A stretch of 64,000 nucleotides of DNA from Gammaproteobacteria bacterium (lineage in GTDB: Bacteria > Pseudomonadota > Gammaproteobacteria > Steroidobacterales > Steroidobacteraceae): the NCBI GenBank assembly GCA_016707425.1, contig JADJHU010000007.1, positions 1 to 64,000 on the forward strand. Reading direction: 5' to 3'. Below, piece by piece: positions 48,819 through 58,425 of the stretch. Position 1 is the first letter of the stretch; each line of letters starts with the position of its first letter. Both the position numbers and the translations under genes were made by a program. The notes under the pieces are model-generated. The model did no database searches, was not told the origin of the DNA, and saw nothing but the letters and a program-made list of their open reading frames with translations.

Positions 48819-49880
48819 GTGCACCGGAGGGTCCCTGCCGAGGCTCCCATCGTGATCGCTCACCGCGGGGCGAGTGGCTATCTGCCCGAGCACACGCTGG
48901 CGGCGTACTTCGTTGCTGTGGAACAGGGGGCCGACTACATCGAGCCGGATCTCGTCATGACCCGCGACGGCGTGCCGGTCGTGCGTCATGAGAACGAGAT
49001 CGGTGGTACGACGGACGTCGCCACGCATGCGGAGTTTGCGGATCGGCGCCGTCACGAGATGATCGACGGTGTGGCCGTCGAGGGCTGGTTCGTCGAGGAC
49101 TTCACGCTCGCCGAGCTCAAGTGTCTGCGCGCCCGCGAGCGGCTGCCGGAACTGCGCCCGGGCAGCGCACGCTTCGATGGCCATTTCGAGGTGCCGACCT
49201 TCGGGGAGGTGCTCGGGCTGGTGCGTGCGCTCGATGCCGGGCGCGCGGCCGCCGCCGCCGCGCGCGGCCTGCCGGTACCGGCGCGCATCGGGGTGTATCC
49301 GGAGACCAAGCATCCGACTCACTTCGCCCGCCTCGGCCTGGCGATGGAGGCGACCGTGCTCCAGGCACTCCGGTGCGCCGGCTATCGTGACGCACAGGAT
49401 CCTGTCTTCATCCAGTCCTTCGAACTCGGCAACCTGCGCGAGCTGCGTTCACGCACGGAGATGCGTCTCATCCAGCTGCTTGCCGCGGAGGGTGCGCCCT
49501 GGGACCTGGCTGTGGCGGGCGATCCGCGCACCTTTGCGGACCTCCTGCGGCGCGACGGTCTGAGGGAGATCGCCACTTATGCCGACGGCATCGGGGTCGC
49601 CAGGGAGCTCGTCCTGCCGCGCGATGCCGCGGGGGCGCTCGGGACGGCGACCTCTCTCGTGACCTTGGCGCATGAGGCGGGCCTGCAGGTGCACGTGTGG
49701 ACGCTGCGTGCCGAGAACGCCTTCCTGCCCTCGGACCGGCGCCTCGGTGCGGAGCCATCGACACCCGGCGATCTGGCCGGGGAGGTCTGCGCCTTTCTCG
49801 ATGCTGGCGTGGATGGCTTTTTCACGGATCACCCTCTCCTCGGCGTGCGGGCGCGCGACCGGTGGCTCGAGCGGCGATAA
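48819..49880 (+). CDS. glpQ: Glycerophosphodiester phosphodiesterase
   Basis: 353 aa. IAHRGASGYLPEHTL with the catalytic HR and E, then EPDLVMTRDGVPVVRHE supplying metal and catalytic residues, and a C-terminal VDGFFTDHPLLGVRAR. Splits glycerophosphodiesters to glycerol-3-phosphate and alcohol. Start GTG 48819 sits 8 bases after a perfect AGGAGG, which outweighs earlier ATG/GTG codons. No signal peptide, so cytoplasmic from this start. Followed after one base by a VanZ-like gene. Confidence 0.9.
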   Translation: MHRRVPAEAPIVIAHRGASGYLPEHTLAAYFVAVEQGADYIEPDLVMTRDGVPVVRHENEIGGTTDVATHAEFADRRRHEMIDGVAVEGWFVEDFTLAELKCLRARERLPELRPGSARFDGHFEVPTFGEVLGLVRALDAGRAAAAAARGLPVPARIGVYPETKHPTHFARLGLAMEATVLQALRCAGYRDAQDPVFIQSFELGNLRELRSRTEMRLIQLLAAEGAPWDLAVAGDPRTFADLLRRDGLREIATYADGIGVARELVLPRDAAGALGTATSLVTLAHEAGLQVHVWTLRAENAFLPSDRRLGAEPSTPGDLAGEVCAFLDAGVDGFFTDHPLLGVRARDRWLERR

Positions 49881-49881
49881 T

Positions 49882-50811
49882 GTGCCGGTGAAGCTCCGCC
49901 ATGTCGCCCTCGTCGCCTGTGCGACGGCGCTGCTCGCGATGCTGCTCGTGGAGTTGCGGCTGCCCGCGTCGCGTCTCTTCGGCGTGCTCGAGGATGCCGC
50001 GCACGGTCCGCTCTTCGGCATCATTGCCTGCATCGCGCTGTCGCTGCTGCGCGACCACAGGCGCAGCACGCTCCTGCGAACCCCGGTGCAGTACCTTCTG
50101 GCCGCGGCAATCTGTCTCGCACTCGGGCTCGCCACGGAACTCGCCCAGCTGCTCGGGACGCGCCATGCGTCGTTCGGAGACTTCGTGAACGACGCACTCG
50201 GCACGCTCGGGGGCCTGTCCGTCTACGCGCTTTTCGATGCACGCGTGCCGCGCTCGCCCCGCGCGCTGCGCATCACGCTTGCCGGCGTTGCGGCCGGGAT
50301 GGTACTGCTGTTCACCGTACCGATTCTCTGGGCGACGGCAGCCTACGCGCATCGCAACGCGCAGTTCCCTGTGCTGATCGACGGCGGCTCGCGTCTCGAC
50401 CTTTTCTTCCTCGCGCCTCTCGGGACGACCATCGGGCGTGCCCCGGCAGGTACGGTGCGTATCGAGTTCCGGGCCCAGGCCTGGCCTGGCGTGCTGCTCG
50501 TGGAACCGCGCCGCAACTGGACACGCTACCGCACGCTGGTCGTCGATCTCGAGAACCCGAACGATGCCGTCCTGCCGATCGGGTTGCGGGTGCACGACCG
50601 TACGCACAACTCGGCGTACTCGGATCGCTTCAACCAGGAGTTCGCGCTGGCGCCGCACACCCGTTCGGCCCTCCGTGTGTCGCTCGCCGCCATCGAGTCG
50701 GCGCCCCGGGGCCGGCGCCTCGATCTGCAGCGCATTGCCGGGGTGGCTGTTTTCCGGTTGCGATCCGATGCCCCGCAGGTGCTGCTGCTGCATTCGATCC
50801 GGCTCGAGTGA
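49882..50811 (+). CDS. VanZ-like membrane protein with a periplasmic C-terminal domain
   Basis: About 309 aa from GTG 49882 (GTG 49888 also possible). N-terminal membrane helices resemble VanZ (GPLFGIIACIALSLL, TELAQLLGTRHASFGDFVNDALG, which is the family's EL-Q...R.a...D...N..G pattern). A fourth helix near residue 140 is followed by a ~170-aa soluble domain with beta-rich composition (RIEFRAQAWPGVLL, RTLVVDLENPNDAVLP). Function unknown beyond the family name. The C-terminal extension is not typical of VanZ. Confidence 0.75.
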   Translation: MPVKLRHVALVACATALLAMLLVELRLPASRLFGVLEDAAHGPLFGIIACIALSLLRDHRRSTLLRTPVQYLLAAAICLALGLATELAQLLGTRHASFGDFVNDALGTLGGLSVYALFDARVPRSPRALRITLAGVAAGMVLLFTVPILWATAAYAHRNAQFPVLIDGGSRLDLFFLAPLGTTIGRAPAGTVRIEFRAQAWPGVLLVEPRRNWTRYRTLVVDLENPNDAVLPIGLRVHDRTHNSAYSDRFNQEFALAPHTRSALRVSLAAIESAPRGRRLDLQRIAGVAVFRLRSDAPQVLLLHSIRLE

Positions 50812-50865
50812 ACTCCGTTGTCCCAGGGGAGCGGCGCAGCAGGCCACTCGGCTACAATGGAAGGC

Positions 50866-51165
50866 ATGAGTCAGCTCGCTGATACCTTTGATTCCGCCTT
50901 TACCAAGGCGGTCGACCTCGGCAACAGGCTCGCGGACAAGGACAAGGAGGCGGATCTCTGGGATATCGCCGACGGTCTGCTCGCGGGTGCGATCCAGTAC
51001 TGGCTGTATTCCCGCCAGCCTTGCGGAGATGCGCGCTGCCAGGACTGCATGCCGATCAGCACGGCGGAGGGCCGCATGGCCGAGCTCAAGCGGCTCGTCG
51101 AGCAGCTCTCCACCGAGAGCGAGTACTTCCACACTCCGACGGATTCCAACGCCGGACGGGCGTGA
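50866..51165 (+). CDS. Conserved small protein with a Cys cluster
   Basis: 99 aa: ADTFDSAFTKAVDLGNRLADKDKEADLWDIADGLL, then C-GDAR-C-QD-C (residues 57-64), which could hold a metal, and an acidic helix. ATG 50866 preceded by GGAAGG. I do not know the function. Neighbours are a VanZ-like gene upstream and a ferredoxin reductase downstream. Confidence 0.7.
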   Translation: MSQLADTFDSAFTKAVDLGNRLADKDKEADLWDIADGLLAGAIQYWLYSRQPCGDARCQDCMPISTAEGRMAELKRLVEQLSTESEYFHTPTDSNAGRA

Positions 51166-51263
51166 GGCTGGCTGCAGTGCCGGCGCGGATTTGCCCGCAT
51201 GGGGTGTCTTGCTAGAATGCGCGGCCTTTCGTGCTTCCTGGCACCCCCGGGAGATCCAGAACC

Positions 51264-52319
51264 TTGAGCAGCCAAGCTTCCACTGCGCCATCTGCCGCGC
51301 CTGTCCGTACCGAGGTGGTCATCATCGGCGCCGGGCCTGCGGGGCTGTTCCAGGTCTTCGAGCTTGGTCTCCTTGGCATCGGTGCGCAGGTCGTCGATTC
51401 CCTGGCGGGTCCCGGCGGGCAGTGCACGGAGCTTTACCCCGACAAGCCCATCTATGACATCCCGGCGCTGCCCGTGTGCAGCGCGCAGGAGCTCGTCGAC
51501 CGGCTGATGACGCAGATCAAGCCCTTCGGCGCGAAGTTTCACTTCGGGCAGGAAGTGACGGAATGCCGGCGACGACCCGATGGGCGTTTCCATCTGCGCA
51601 CCTCGGCAGGCGCGGTCTTCGATGCGGGTGCCGTGGTCATCGCAGCAGGGGTGGGATCCTTCCAGCCGCGCCGCATCGGACTCGAGGACGCCGAGGCTCA
51701 CGAGGGCACGAGCATCCACTATCGCGTCAGGAACGCAACCGACTTTCACGACAAGCGTCTGGTGATCTTCGGCGGAGGCGACAGCGCACTCGACTGGGTG
51801 CTCGAGCTCGCGCCGCGGGCGCGCTCTCTCGTGCTGGTCCATCGCCGCAGTGTATTCCGCGCGGCGCCTGCATCCGTGGCGCGCATGCAGGAACTGTGTG
51901 CGGCGGAGCGCATGCGCTACATCGAAGGACTTGCCGATTCGCTCGTGCTCGACGGCGGGCGGCTCGCGGGGGTGAGGGTGAAGGGCGCCGACGGTGAGGT
52001 GCACACGCTTCCCGCAGACCATCTGCTTGCTTTCTTCGGCCTGCATCCGAAACTCGGGCCCATCGCCGGGTGGGGTCTGGAGCTGGAGCGCAAGGCGCTC
52101 AAGGTCGACACAGAGAAGTTTCAGACGAGCGTTCCGGGCATCTTTGCCATTGGCGACATCAACAGCTATCCCGGCAAGAAGAAGCTCATCCTCTCGGGAT
52201 TCCACGAGGCAGCGCTGGCTGCTTTCGGCATCCAGCAGTATCTTTACCCCGAGAAGCGACAGTTCCTTCAGTACACCACGACGAGTCCGGCGATGCAGAA
52301 GCGCCTCGGCGTCGCCTGA
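51264..52319 (+). CDS. Ferredoxin/flavodoxin-NADP reductase, thioredoxin-reductase-like type
   Basis: 351 aa. FAD motif GAGPAGLFQ, AGPGGQCTELYPDKPIYDIPA (which lacks the CxxC of thioredoxin reductase), NADPH motif FGGGDSALDW, and FAIGDINSYPGKKKLILSGFHEA. This TrxR-like FNR class passes electrons between NADPH and ferredoxin. Start TTG 51264 with GGGAG upstream; no ATG lies in the right place. A small electron carrier, azurin, is encoded next. Confidence 0.9.
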   Translation: MSSQASTAPSAAPVRTEVVIIGAGPAGLFQVFELGLLGIGAQVVDSLAGPGGQCTELYPDKPIYDIPALPVCSAQELVDRLMTQIKPFGAKFHFGQEVTECRRRPDGRFHLRTSAGAVFDAGAVVIAAGVGSFQPRRIGLEDAEAHEGTSIHYRVRNATDFHDKRLVIFGGGDSALDWVLELAPRARSLVLVHRRSVFRAAPASVARMQELCAAERMRYIEGLADSLVLDGGRLAGVRVKGADGEVHTLPADHLLAFFGLHPKLGPIAGWGLELERKALKVDTEKFQTSVPGIFAIGDINSYPGKKKLILSGFHEAALAAFGIQQYLYPEKRQFLQYTTTSPAMQKRLGVA

Positions 52320-52406
52320 AGCCGGGCGCGTGGTTCCTGCCGCCGGAGACCCCGGTGGCCGCTGCCTGGACGTAACTTCGCCCCTTGGGGCGATCAGGAG
52401 TGCAAG

Positions 52407-52895
52407 ATGACGACGATTCGCAAGACTTTCCTCTCCACTGCACTGCTCGGCATCGCCATGGCTTCATTCGGAGCCACGCCGGCTGCCGCACCGGCGCCTG
52501 CGGCCGGCAAGGTGTGCAAGCTCGAGATCACGGCCAACGACCTGATCCAGTACGACAAGAAAGAGCTCCACGTCGCCGGCGACTGCGCGACGGTCGAGCT
52601 CACCCTGAAGCATGCGGGCAAGCTGCCCATACAGTCGATGGGGCACAACTGGGTCCTGACGAAGACCGCGGATGTCAGCGCCGTCGCGAGCGCCGGGATG
52701 GCGGCGGGCCTGAAGAACGACCACGTCCCTGCGAACGATCAGCGGGTCATCGCCCACACGAAGCTGATCGGTGGTGGCGAGACGACGCGGGTGACCTTCC
52801 CGACGTCGAAGCTGCAGAAGGGTGGCGACTACACCTATTTCTGCTCCTTCCCCGGCCACAATGCCATCATGCGGGGCAAGCTGGTCTTCGGTTGA
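52407..52895 (+). CDS. Azurin, blue copper electron carrier
   Basis: 162 aa with a Sec signal (KTFLSTALLGIAMASFGATPAAA). Mature domain starts CKLEITANDLIQYDKKEL. Type-1 copper ligands are His in MGHNWV, Cys in FCSFPGH, the following His, and Met in AIMRGKL. Periplasmic electron donor, often to nitrite reductase or cytochrome peroxidase, or used under redox stress. Followed by a strong hairpin. Confidence 0.96.
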   Translation: MTTIRKTFLSTALLGIAMASFGATPAAAPAPAAGKVCKLEITANDLIQYDKKELHVAGDCATVELTLKHAGKLPIQSMGHNWVLTKTADVSAVASAGMAAGLKNDHVPANDQRVIAHTKLIGGGETTRVTFPTSKLQKGGDYTYFCSFPGHNAIMRGKLVFG

Positions 52896-52916
52896 ACCCC
52901 CGATCCGTGTCGGGCT

Positions 52917-52943
52917 CCCTCTCCCCGGGTCGCGGGGAGAGGG
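52917..52943 (+). terminator. Hairpin after azurin
   Basis: Perfect 10-bp stem CCCTCTCCCC (52917-52926) / GGGGAGAGGG (52934-52943), 7-base loop, 21 bases after the azurin stop. No T-run, so likely an mRNA 3' stabiliser or Rho-associated end. Similar hairpins occur as dispersed elements in GC-rich gammaproteobacteria. Confidence 0.5.
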
Positions 52944-52959
52944 GCAGCTTCGGAGAAAC

Positions 52960-53829
52960 GTGGATACCAGCGTTGCGGATCTTCTGAGGCAGTTCGAGCT
53001 CGAGCGGCTCGAGGTCAATCTGTTTCGCGGCGAGAGCCGTGACATCGGCAGTCCCCAGGTCTTCGGCGGGCAGGTGCTCGGGCAGGCGCTCATGGCCGCG
53101 TATGCGACGGTCGAGGGGCGTGTGGTGCATTCCCTGCATGCGTACTTTCTGCGTCGCGGGGACTTCAATGCGCCGATCGTCTACCACGTCGATCGTGGCC
53201 GCGACGGTGGCAGCATCTCCGCCCGCCGGGTGGTGGCCGTCCAGCACGGCGAGCAGATCTTCAATCTTGCCGCCTCGTTTCAGTGTGAGCTGCCCGGGCT
53301 CGAGCATCAGAGCACGATGCCGCAGGTGCCGCCCCCGGAGGAACTCGCCGACTCGAGACAGCTCGACCCCGAGGTGCTCGCCCGCCTCCCGGAGAAGCTG
53401 CGGCGCGTCGCGTTCCTGAGCGCACCCTTCGAGTTCCGACCGGTCGAGCAGATCGATTTCCTGCGCCCGACCCGCATGGCACCGGTGCAGCATCTGTGGC
53501 TTCGAGCCCGCAGTGCAGTGCCCGACAACGATGCGCTGCACCGTTGCCTGCTCGCTTACGTCTCGGACTTCAATCTGCTCGGCACGAGCACGCTGCCGCA
53601 CGGCATGGCGTGGCTGTCGGGGGAGGTCCGGCTCGCGAGCATCGATCACGCAATGTGGTTCCATCGCGCGCCGCGTGTGGATGACTGGCTGCTCTACGCG
53701 ATGGACAGCCCGAGTGCTTCGGGCGCGCGCGGCTTCTCGCGCGGCAGTATCTTCACGCGCGACGGGCGATTGATCGCGAGCGTTGCGCAGGAAGGCATGA
53801 TTCGCGTCGTCACGCGCCCGGCTGGATGA
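52960..53829 (+). CDS. tesB: Acyl-CoA thioesterase II
   Basis: 289 aa, double hot-dog fold: LFRGESRDIGSPQVFGGQVLGQAL (first), SLHAYFLRRGDFNAPIVYHVDRGRDGGS, and YVSDFNLLGTSTLPHGM (second, with catalytic Asp/Thr/Gln region). Hydrolyses acyl-CoA to free acid. Start GTG 52960 after GGAGAAAC. Its last 20 bases overlap the convergent urea-transporter gene. Confidence 0.92.
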   Translation: MDTSVADLLRQFELERLEVNLFRGESRDIGSPQVFGGQVLGQALMAAYATVEGRVVHSLHAYFLRRGDFNAPIVYHVDRGRDGGSISARRVVAVQHGEQIFNLAASFQCELPGLEHQSTMPQVPPPEELADSRQLDPEVLARLPEKLRRVAFLSAPFEFRPVEQIDFLRPTRMAPVQHLWLRARSAVPDNDALHRCLLAYVSDFNLLGTSTLPHGMAWLSGEVRLASIDHAMWFHRAPRVDDWLLYAMDSPSASGARGFSRGSIFTRDGRLIASVAQEGMIRVVTRPAG

Positions 53830-54802
53830 CAGCCGCGCGCACGCGCGGAAAGTGCGCAGCGGCGAGGACGAAGACCCATACCACGAGCACGAAGGGCAGC
53901 GTCAGTGCCGGAATCCCGAGCGGCTCGAGGGCAGCCGAGATCGCTGCGAATGCGACTGCCGTGGCGATGGTTGCGACTGCACCGTACGCCAGGGAGTGCG
54001 CTCCGGGCCTCAAGAACACGCTCCAGAGTGCGATTGCCGTCAGAACGCTGTTGAATCCGAACGCACCCGCGCGGATCGCGGGTTCCGCCGCGCCCATGCC
54101 CCAGGCGACGACCAGCCCGGTCAGTGAGCCGAGCAGCGCGGCTGCACAGGCGCGCCGGGAGCTCACGAGGAGTCCCAGGGCGAAGAGGATGCCGGTGACG
54201 ACGCTTCCCTGGAAGCAGACCTGGGCGATGCCGTTGAAGAGCCCCTGGGCGACCGTCGATGCGGTCACGATGCCTTCGACGGTGGCGGATGCCGGCAGTC
54301 CCGCTGTGGGCAGGAGATGGGTGGAGTGCAGCCGGCCGAAACGGGCGATCGCCAGAAAGAAGCACATTGACGTGAGCACGAACGGCGCCGTCAGGACCGG
54401 AATCTGCCAGAACTGCAGGAGGCGGAGCATGGCGGCCATGACGATGCTCGAGCAGAGGCTGGCGAAGACGACGCAGGTCCAGGTCAGGGCGTCCGGCTCG
54501 AGGAAGTAGAGCAGCGCGATGGCGACGAGGGCACCGTTGAAGCCGAACATGCCGGCGCGCACCCGTGAGCGATCGGCGCCGAGCACCATGGCGGTTGCGG
54601 TGCTCACGGCGGCGCCAGCGAGGGCACCCAGCCCGAACAGCGTCGAGTTGCAGAAGATCCCGATCAGAAACAGGAGGCCGGTCCAGCTGTTGTTCTGCAG
54701 CATGACCTGTCCGATCCCGCGGAGGACCGAATCCGGGAATTCCAGGATCGCAGGCAGAGGTGCGCCGTCTGCACTGAGGAGGCCCGAGGACGATATCTTC
54801 AT
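53810..54802 (-). CDS. Urea transporter (UT family)
   Basis: 330 aa, two homologous membrane halves each with the family signature (GMFGFNGALVAIAL and GAFGFNSVLTAIAL) and an LTAPFVL/LTLPFVL motif. Passive urea channel. No urease or nickel genes are in the window. Converges with tesB, overlapping by 20 bases. Confidence 0.92.
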   Translation of the reverse strand: MKISSSGLLSADGAPLPAILEFPDSVLRGIGQVMLQNNSWTGLLFLIGIFCNSTLFGLGALAGAAVSTATAMVLGADRSRVRAGMFGFNGALVAIALLYFLEPDALTWTCVVFASLCSSIVMAAMLRLLQFWQIPVLTAPFVLTSMCFFLAIARFGRLHSTHLLPTAGLPASATVEGIVTASTVAQGLFNGIAQVCFQGSVVTGILFALGLLVSSRRACAAALLGSLTGLVVAWGMGAAEPAIRAGAFGFNSVLTAIALWSVFLRPGAHSLAYGAVATIATAVAFAAISAALEPLGIPALTLPFVLVVWVFVLAAAHFPRVRAAVIQPGA

Positions 54803-54860
54803 GGGTGCAACCGCTCCCGAACTCTCGTGACTTGCGTGAGCCGTGCGGCGCTCGGGTGGC

Positions 54861-56288
54861 TCAGGCTGAATGCAGGACCTTGCCCGGATTCAGGATGCCC
54901 TGTGGATCGAGGGCTGCCTTGAGGAGGTGCATGAGCGCCAGTTTTGGCTGCGAGGCGTAGCGCTCGAGCTCGTCGACCTTCAGCCGCCCGATGCCGTGCT
55001 CGGCACTGAAGCTGCCGCCGAAATCGTGCACCAGGTCGTGGATCGTGCGTCTGACGTCGGCCTCGCGGGCGAGGAAGCGCTCGCGGCTGGCTCCCGGGGC
55101 CTGGTTCAGGTTGAAGTGCAGATTGCCATCGCCGACGTGCCCGTAGGCGATGAGCCGGCCTTCCTGGAATTGTGCGCCGAGCCATATCGAGGCCCGGGCC
55201 ACGAACTCGGCCAGCCGGGAGACCGGCAGGGAGATGTCGTGCTTGAGGCTGGCGCCATCCCGGCGCTGTGCCTCGGGGATCGACTCCCGCAACCGCCAGA
55301 AGGCCGTCCCCTGGTGGGCATTGCGGGCAAGTGCGGCATCGAGGACCAGGCCGGACTCGAGGGCGCCCGCCAGGGCTTCTTCGAGGAATTCGTCGAGGGG
55401 CTCGGCCGCACGCGGGCTCGCGAGCTCGCAGAGCACATACCAGTCGTGCGGTGCTTCGAGGGGATCGACGACGCCCGGGATGTGCTTCACGGTGAGTTCG
55501 ACCGCGAGGCGTGGCACGAGCTCGAACGAAGTCACCCGGTCGCCCGTCGCGTCGCGCAGCCGTGCGAGCAGGGCGACGGCCGCCGCCACATCGCGTACGG
55601 CGATGAAGGCCGTGGCGACCGCGCGCGGGAGGGGCAGGAGTTTGAGACTTGCCGCCGTGATGATGCCGAGCGTGCCCTCGGCACCGAGGAACAGGTCGTC
55701 GAGATCGTAACCCGTGTTGTCCTTGCGGAGTCCCGGAAGGCTCGAGAGCACGCGCCCGTCGGCGAGCACGACCTCCAGTCCGAGCACCTGGTCGCGCGCC
55801 ATCCCGTAGCGCAGGACGTTCGTTCCGCCGGCATTGGTCGAGAGATTGCCGCCGATCTGGCAGCTGCCTTCCGACCCGAGGCTGAGTGGAAAAAAGCGCT
55901 CCGCGGCCTCGGCGGCCCGCTGCACCTCGACGAGGAGGCAGCCGGCCTCGGCGATGAGCGAATAATCGGACGCCTCGACGGAGCGGATGCGGTTCAGGCG
56001 CTCGAGCGAGAGCACGACCTGGCGGCCGGACTCGTCGGGCACCGCTCCGCCGCAATAGCTCGTATTGCCGCCCTGGGGCACGACCCCGATGCGTCGCTCG
56101 TTGCAGAAGGCGAGCACCCGGGAGACCGCCCCGACACTGCGCGGCGTCACCACTGCGAGTGCTGCGCCCCGGTAGAGCGCACGATGGTCGACGAGGTAGC
56201 GCTCGGTCCCTGGGCCCGTGACGCAGTCCTGCTCGCCGACCACGGCGCCGAGCGCCGCGGTGAGTGCCTGGCTGTTGCCCCCGCTCAT
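54861..56288 (-). CDS. FAD-linked oxidase, GlcD/D-2-hydroxyglutarate dehydrogenase type
   Basis: 475 aa. FAD-binding domain (PQGGNTSYCGG, GSCQIGGNLSTNAGGTNVLRYG) and a C-terminal FAD-oxidase domain with GHVGDGNLHFN and EHGIGRLKVDEL. Oxidises a D-2-hydroxy acid (lactate, glycolate or 2-hydroxyglutarate) and feeds electrons to the quinone pool or an ETF. No glcE/glcF genes are adjacent, favouring a stand-alone D-lactate or D-2-hydroxyglutarate dehydrogenase. Confidence 0.9.
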   Translation of the reverse strand: MSGGNSQALTAALGAVVGEQDCVTGPGTERYLVDHRALYRGAALAVVTPRSVGAVSRVLAFCNERRIGVVPQGGNTSYCGGAVPDESGRQVVLSLERLNRIRSVEASDYSLIAEAGCLLVEVQRAAEAAERFFPLSLGSEGSCQIGGNLSTNAGGTNVLRYGMARDQVLGLEVVLADGRVLSSLPGLRKDNTGYDLDDLFLGAEGTLGIITAASLKLLPLPRAVATAFIAVRDVAAAVALLARLRDATGDRVTSFELVPRLAVELTVKHIPGVVDPLEAPHDWYVLCELASPRAAEPLDEFLEEALAGALESGLVLDAALARNAHQGTAFWRLRESIPEAQRRDGASLKHDISLPVSRLAEFVARASIWLGAQFQEGRLIAYGHVGDGNLHFNLNQAPGASRERFLAREADVRRTIHDLVHDFGGSFSAEHGIGRLKVDELERYASQPKLALMHLLKAALDPQGILNPGKVLHSA

Positions 56289-56341
56289 CGATGCCTGCCC
56301 GTGAGAGCTGGGCCGGGCCGCGCGAACCGGTCGCTGAACGC

Positions 56342-57241
56342 TCAGGCGAGACCCTGGGCCCGGCGCAGTGCAGCGATGCGTTCATCGAGCGGGGGGTGAC
56401 TCATGAAGGCTCGCTTGAGCCCCTGGGCCACGCTCCCCGAGATGCCGAAGCCCGCGAGCTGCGCAGGCAGCGCGTTGGCGTGGTCGCTGCCGCTCTGCGC
56501 AGCCTTCAGCCGCTCGAGAGCCGCGATCATCGCGCCTGCACCGGCGAGATGCGCACCGCCCGAGTCCGCCCGGAATTCGCGCTGTCGTGAGAACCACATG
56601 ACGATCATGCTGGCGAGGATGCCGAGCACGAACTGGGTGACGAGCACGGTGACGAAGTATGCGGCGCCGCGGCCGTCCTCGTTGCGAAAGACCGCCCGGT
56701 CGATGACGTTGCCGATGATCCGCGACAGGAAGATCACGAATGTGTTCACCACGCCCTGGATGAGCGTGAGCGTCACCATGTCGCCGTTGGCGACATGGCT
56801 GACTTCGTGGCCCAGTACGGCTTCGACTTCCTTGCGGTCCATGCGCTGCAGGAGGCCTGTGCTCACGGCGACGAGTGCCGCGTCGCGCCGCGCACCCGTG
56901 GCGAAGGCGTTCGGGTCGGGCGAGTCGAAGATTCCGACCTCGGGCATGCCGATGCCGGCCGTCTGCGCCTGGGCGCGCACCGTGCTGACCAGCCACTCTT
57001 CCGACGCGTTGGCAGGCCGGTCGATGACGCGCACGCCCATCATGCGTTTCGCCGTCCACTTGGACATGGCCAGCGAGATGAGTGCACCGCCGAAACCGAA
57101 GAGCGCCGCGAAGACGAGCAGGCCGCCCATGCCCTGTCCCTGGGCGGCGAGATACTGATCGATCCCGAGCACGCGCGCGACCACCGACAGGATGAACACC
57201 ACCGCAAGGTTGGTTGCGAGGAACAGCAGGATGCGTTTCAT
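56342..57241 (-). CDS. htpX: HtpX membrane metalloprotease
   Basis: 299 aa from ATG 57241. Two N-terminal helices ([42 protein letters not shown]), zinc motif HEVSH with downstream Glu in [14 protein letters not shown], two further helices, and the C-terminal [13 protein letters not shown]. Degrades misfolded inner-membrane proteins with FtsH. The 30 codons upstream in frame are not family-like. Confidence 0.95.
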   Translation of the reverse strand: MKRILLFLATNLAVVFILSVVARVLGIDQYLAAQGQGMGGLLVFAALFGFGGALISLAMSKWTAKRMMGVRVIDRPANASEEWLVSTVRAQAQTAGIGMPEVGIFDSPDPNAFATGARRDAALVAVSTGLLQRMDRKEVEAVLGHEVSHVANGDMVTLTLIQGVVNTFVIFLSRIIGNVIDRAVFRNEDGRGAAYFVTVLVTQFVLGILASMIVMWFSRQREFRADSGGAHLAGAGAMIAALERLKAAQSGSDHANALPAQLAGFGISGSVAQGLKRAFMSHPPLDERIAALRRAQGLA

Positions 57242-57355
57242 GAAGGTCTGTTCTCCAAGTGCTTCGGCGTGCGCACTGTATCGACTGTGACCGCTGGATG
57301 CCACGGTGGGGGTGCATCCGCCCGAATTCAAGCCGCCCGGGACCGGCCGGGAGGC

Positions 57356-58387
57356 TCAGCTGAGCGCAACGCCCAGCAGCCGGCCCACCAGGAAGCTCAG
57401 GAGCCCGGCGCCACCGCCGATGGCCACCATGCGCAGTGCCCCGCGCCAGGCTCCCCGGCCGGTGAAGAGCGACAGGGCGAGCCCGACTCCGCAGAGCGCA
57501 AGCAGGGTGAGTGCGGCCACCGCCACGATGGCGCGTGCCGCCGGGACGCCTGCCAGGAGCGGGGCGAGCGGGATCGCGGCGCCGACCGCGAAGGCGCCGA
57601 ACGAGAAGGCGGCGGCGCCGAACGGCGAGCCGAGGTCATCCGGGTTCAGGCCGAGCTCCTCGCGCGCCATGGTATCGAGCGCGTGCGCCGGGTCCGCGAG
57701 CAGAGTGCGACTCATCTCGCGGGCGCGCCCGAGGGGAACGCCACGTGCTTCGTAGATCAGCGCCAGTTCTTCGATTTCTTCTTCGGGATATTCGGCGAGC
57801 TCCCGGCGTTCGAGCCCGATCTGGTACTCGTACAGATCGCGCTGCGAGCGCACGGACACGTACTCACCGGCGGCCATCGACAGCGCGCCCGCCAGCAGGC
57901 CTGCTGCCCCGGTCAGCATGACGTACTCGCCCGAGGAGCCTGCACCTGCCACGCCCATGACCAGGCTTGCATTCGACACCAGCCCGTCGTTGATCCCGAA
58001 GACCGCAGCGCGCAGGTTGCCGCCGGCCGCGCGCTGATGCCTCCGGGTGACCTCGGCGACCGAGGTCGGCATCGGGTGCCCGGAAGCAGGCACCGGAGGG
58101 CCATAGACGGAGAGGCCCCGCAGCTTCATCGCGGCCAGCACCGGGCGCAGCCGACGAGCGCCGAAGCCCGCCACGAGCAGCGCCACGACCCGTGCACGCA
58201 GGCGGGGCACGAACACGCGACGGGACTCTGGTGCCGCGGCCTGCCAGAGCCCGGCCTGTGCCTCGGCCGCTTCCGCGAGCTTCGTGAAGAGTCGGACGCG
58301 CGCCGAATCATGCTCGGCGGCGGCGACCCGCCGGTAGAGCCACGCCGATTCCTTCTCGTGGAACCAGCTGTCGGGCGCGGCGCTCAT
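57356..58387 (-). CDS. Ferritin-like domain fused to VIT1/CCC1 membrane transporter
   Basis: 343 aa from ATG 58387. The N-terminal ~130 residues form a rubrerythrin-like helical bundle (FHEKESAWLYRRVAAAEHDSARVR). The C-terminal VIT1/CCC1 domain has five helices (FGINDGLVSNASLVMGVAGAG, AGALSMAAGEYVSVRSQRDLYE). This MbfA-type layout exports Fe/Mn from the cytoplasm or stores it in vesicles. Confidence 0.88.
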   Translation of the reverse strand: MSAAPDSWFHEKESAWLYRRVAAAEHDSARVRLFTKLAEAAEAQAGLWQAAAPESRRVFVPRLRARVVALLVAGFGARRLRPVLAAMKLRGLSVYGPPVPASGHPMPTSVAEVTRRHQRAAGGNLRAAVFGINDGLVSNASLVMGVAGAGSSGEYVMLTGAAGLLAGALSMAAGEYVSVRSQRDLYEYQIGLERRELAEYPEEEIEELALIYEARGVPLGRAREMSRTLLADPAHALDTMAREELGLNPDDLGSPFGAAAFSFGAFAVGAAIPLAPLLAGVPAARAIVAVAALTLLALCGVGLALSLFTGRGAWRGALRMVAIGGGAGLLSFLVGRLLGVALS

Positions 58388-58425
58388 CGGGCGTGCGTCC
58401 GCTTCAGGCGGATCTCGCGTCACGC

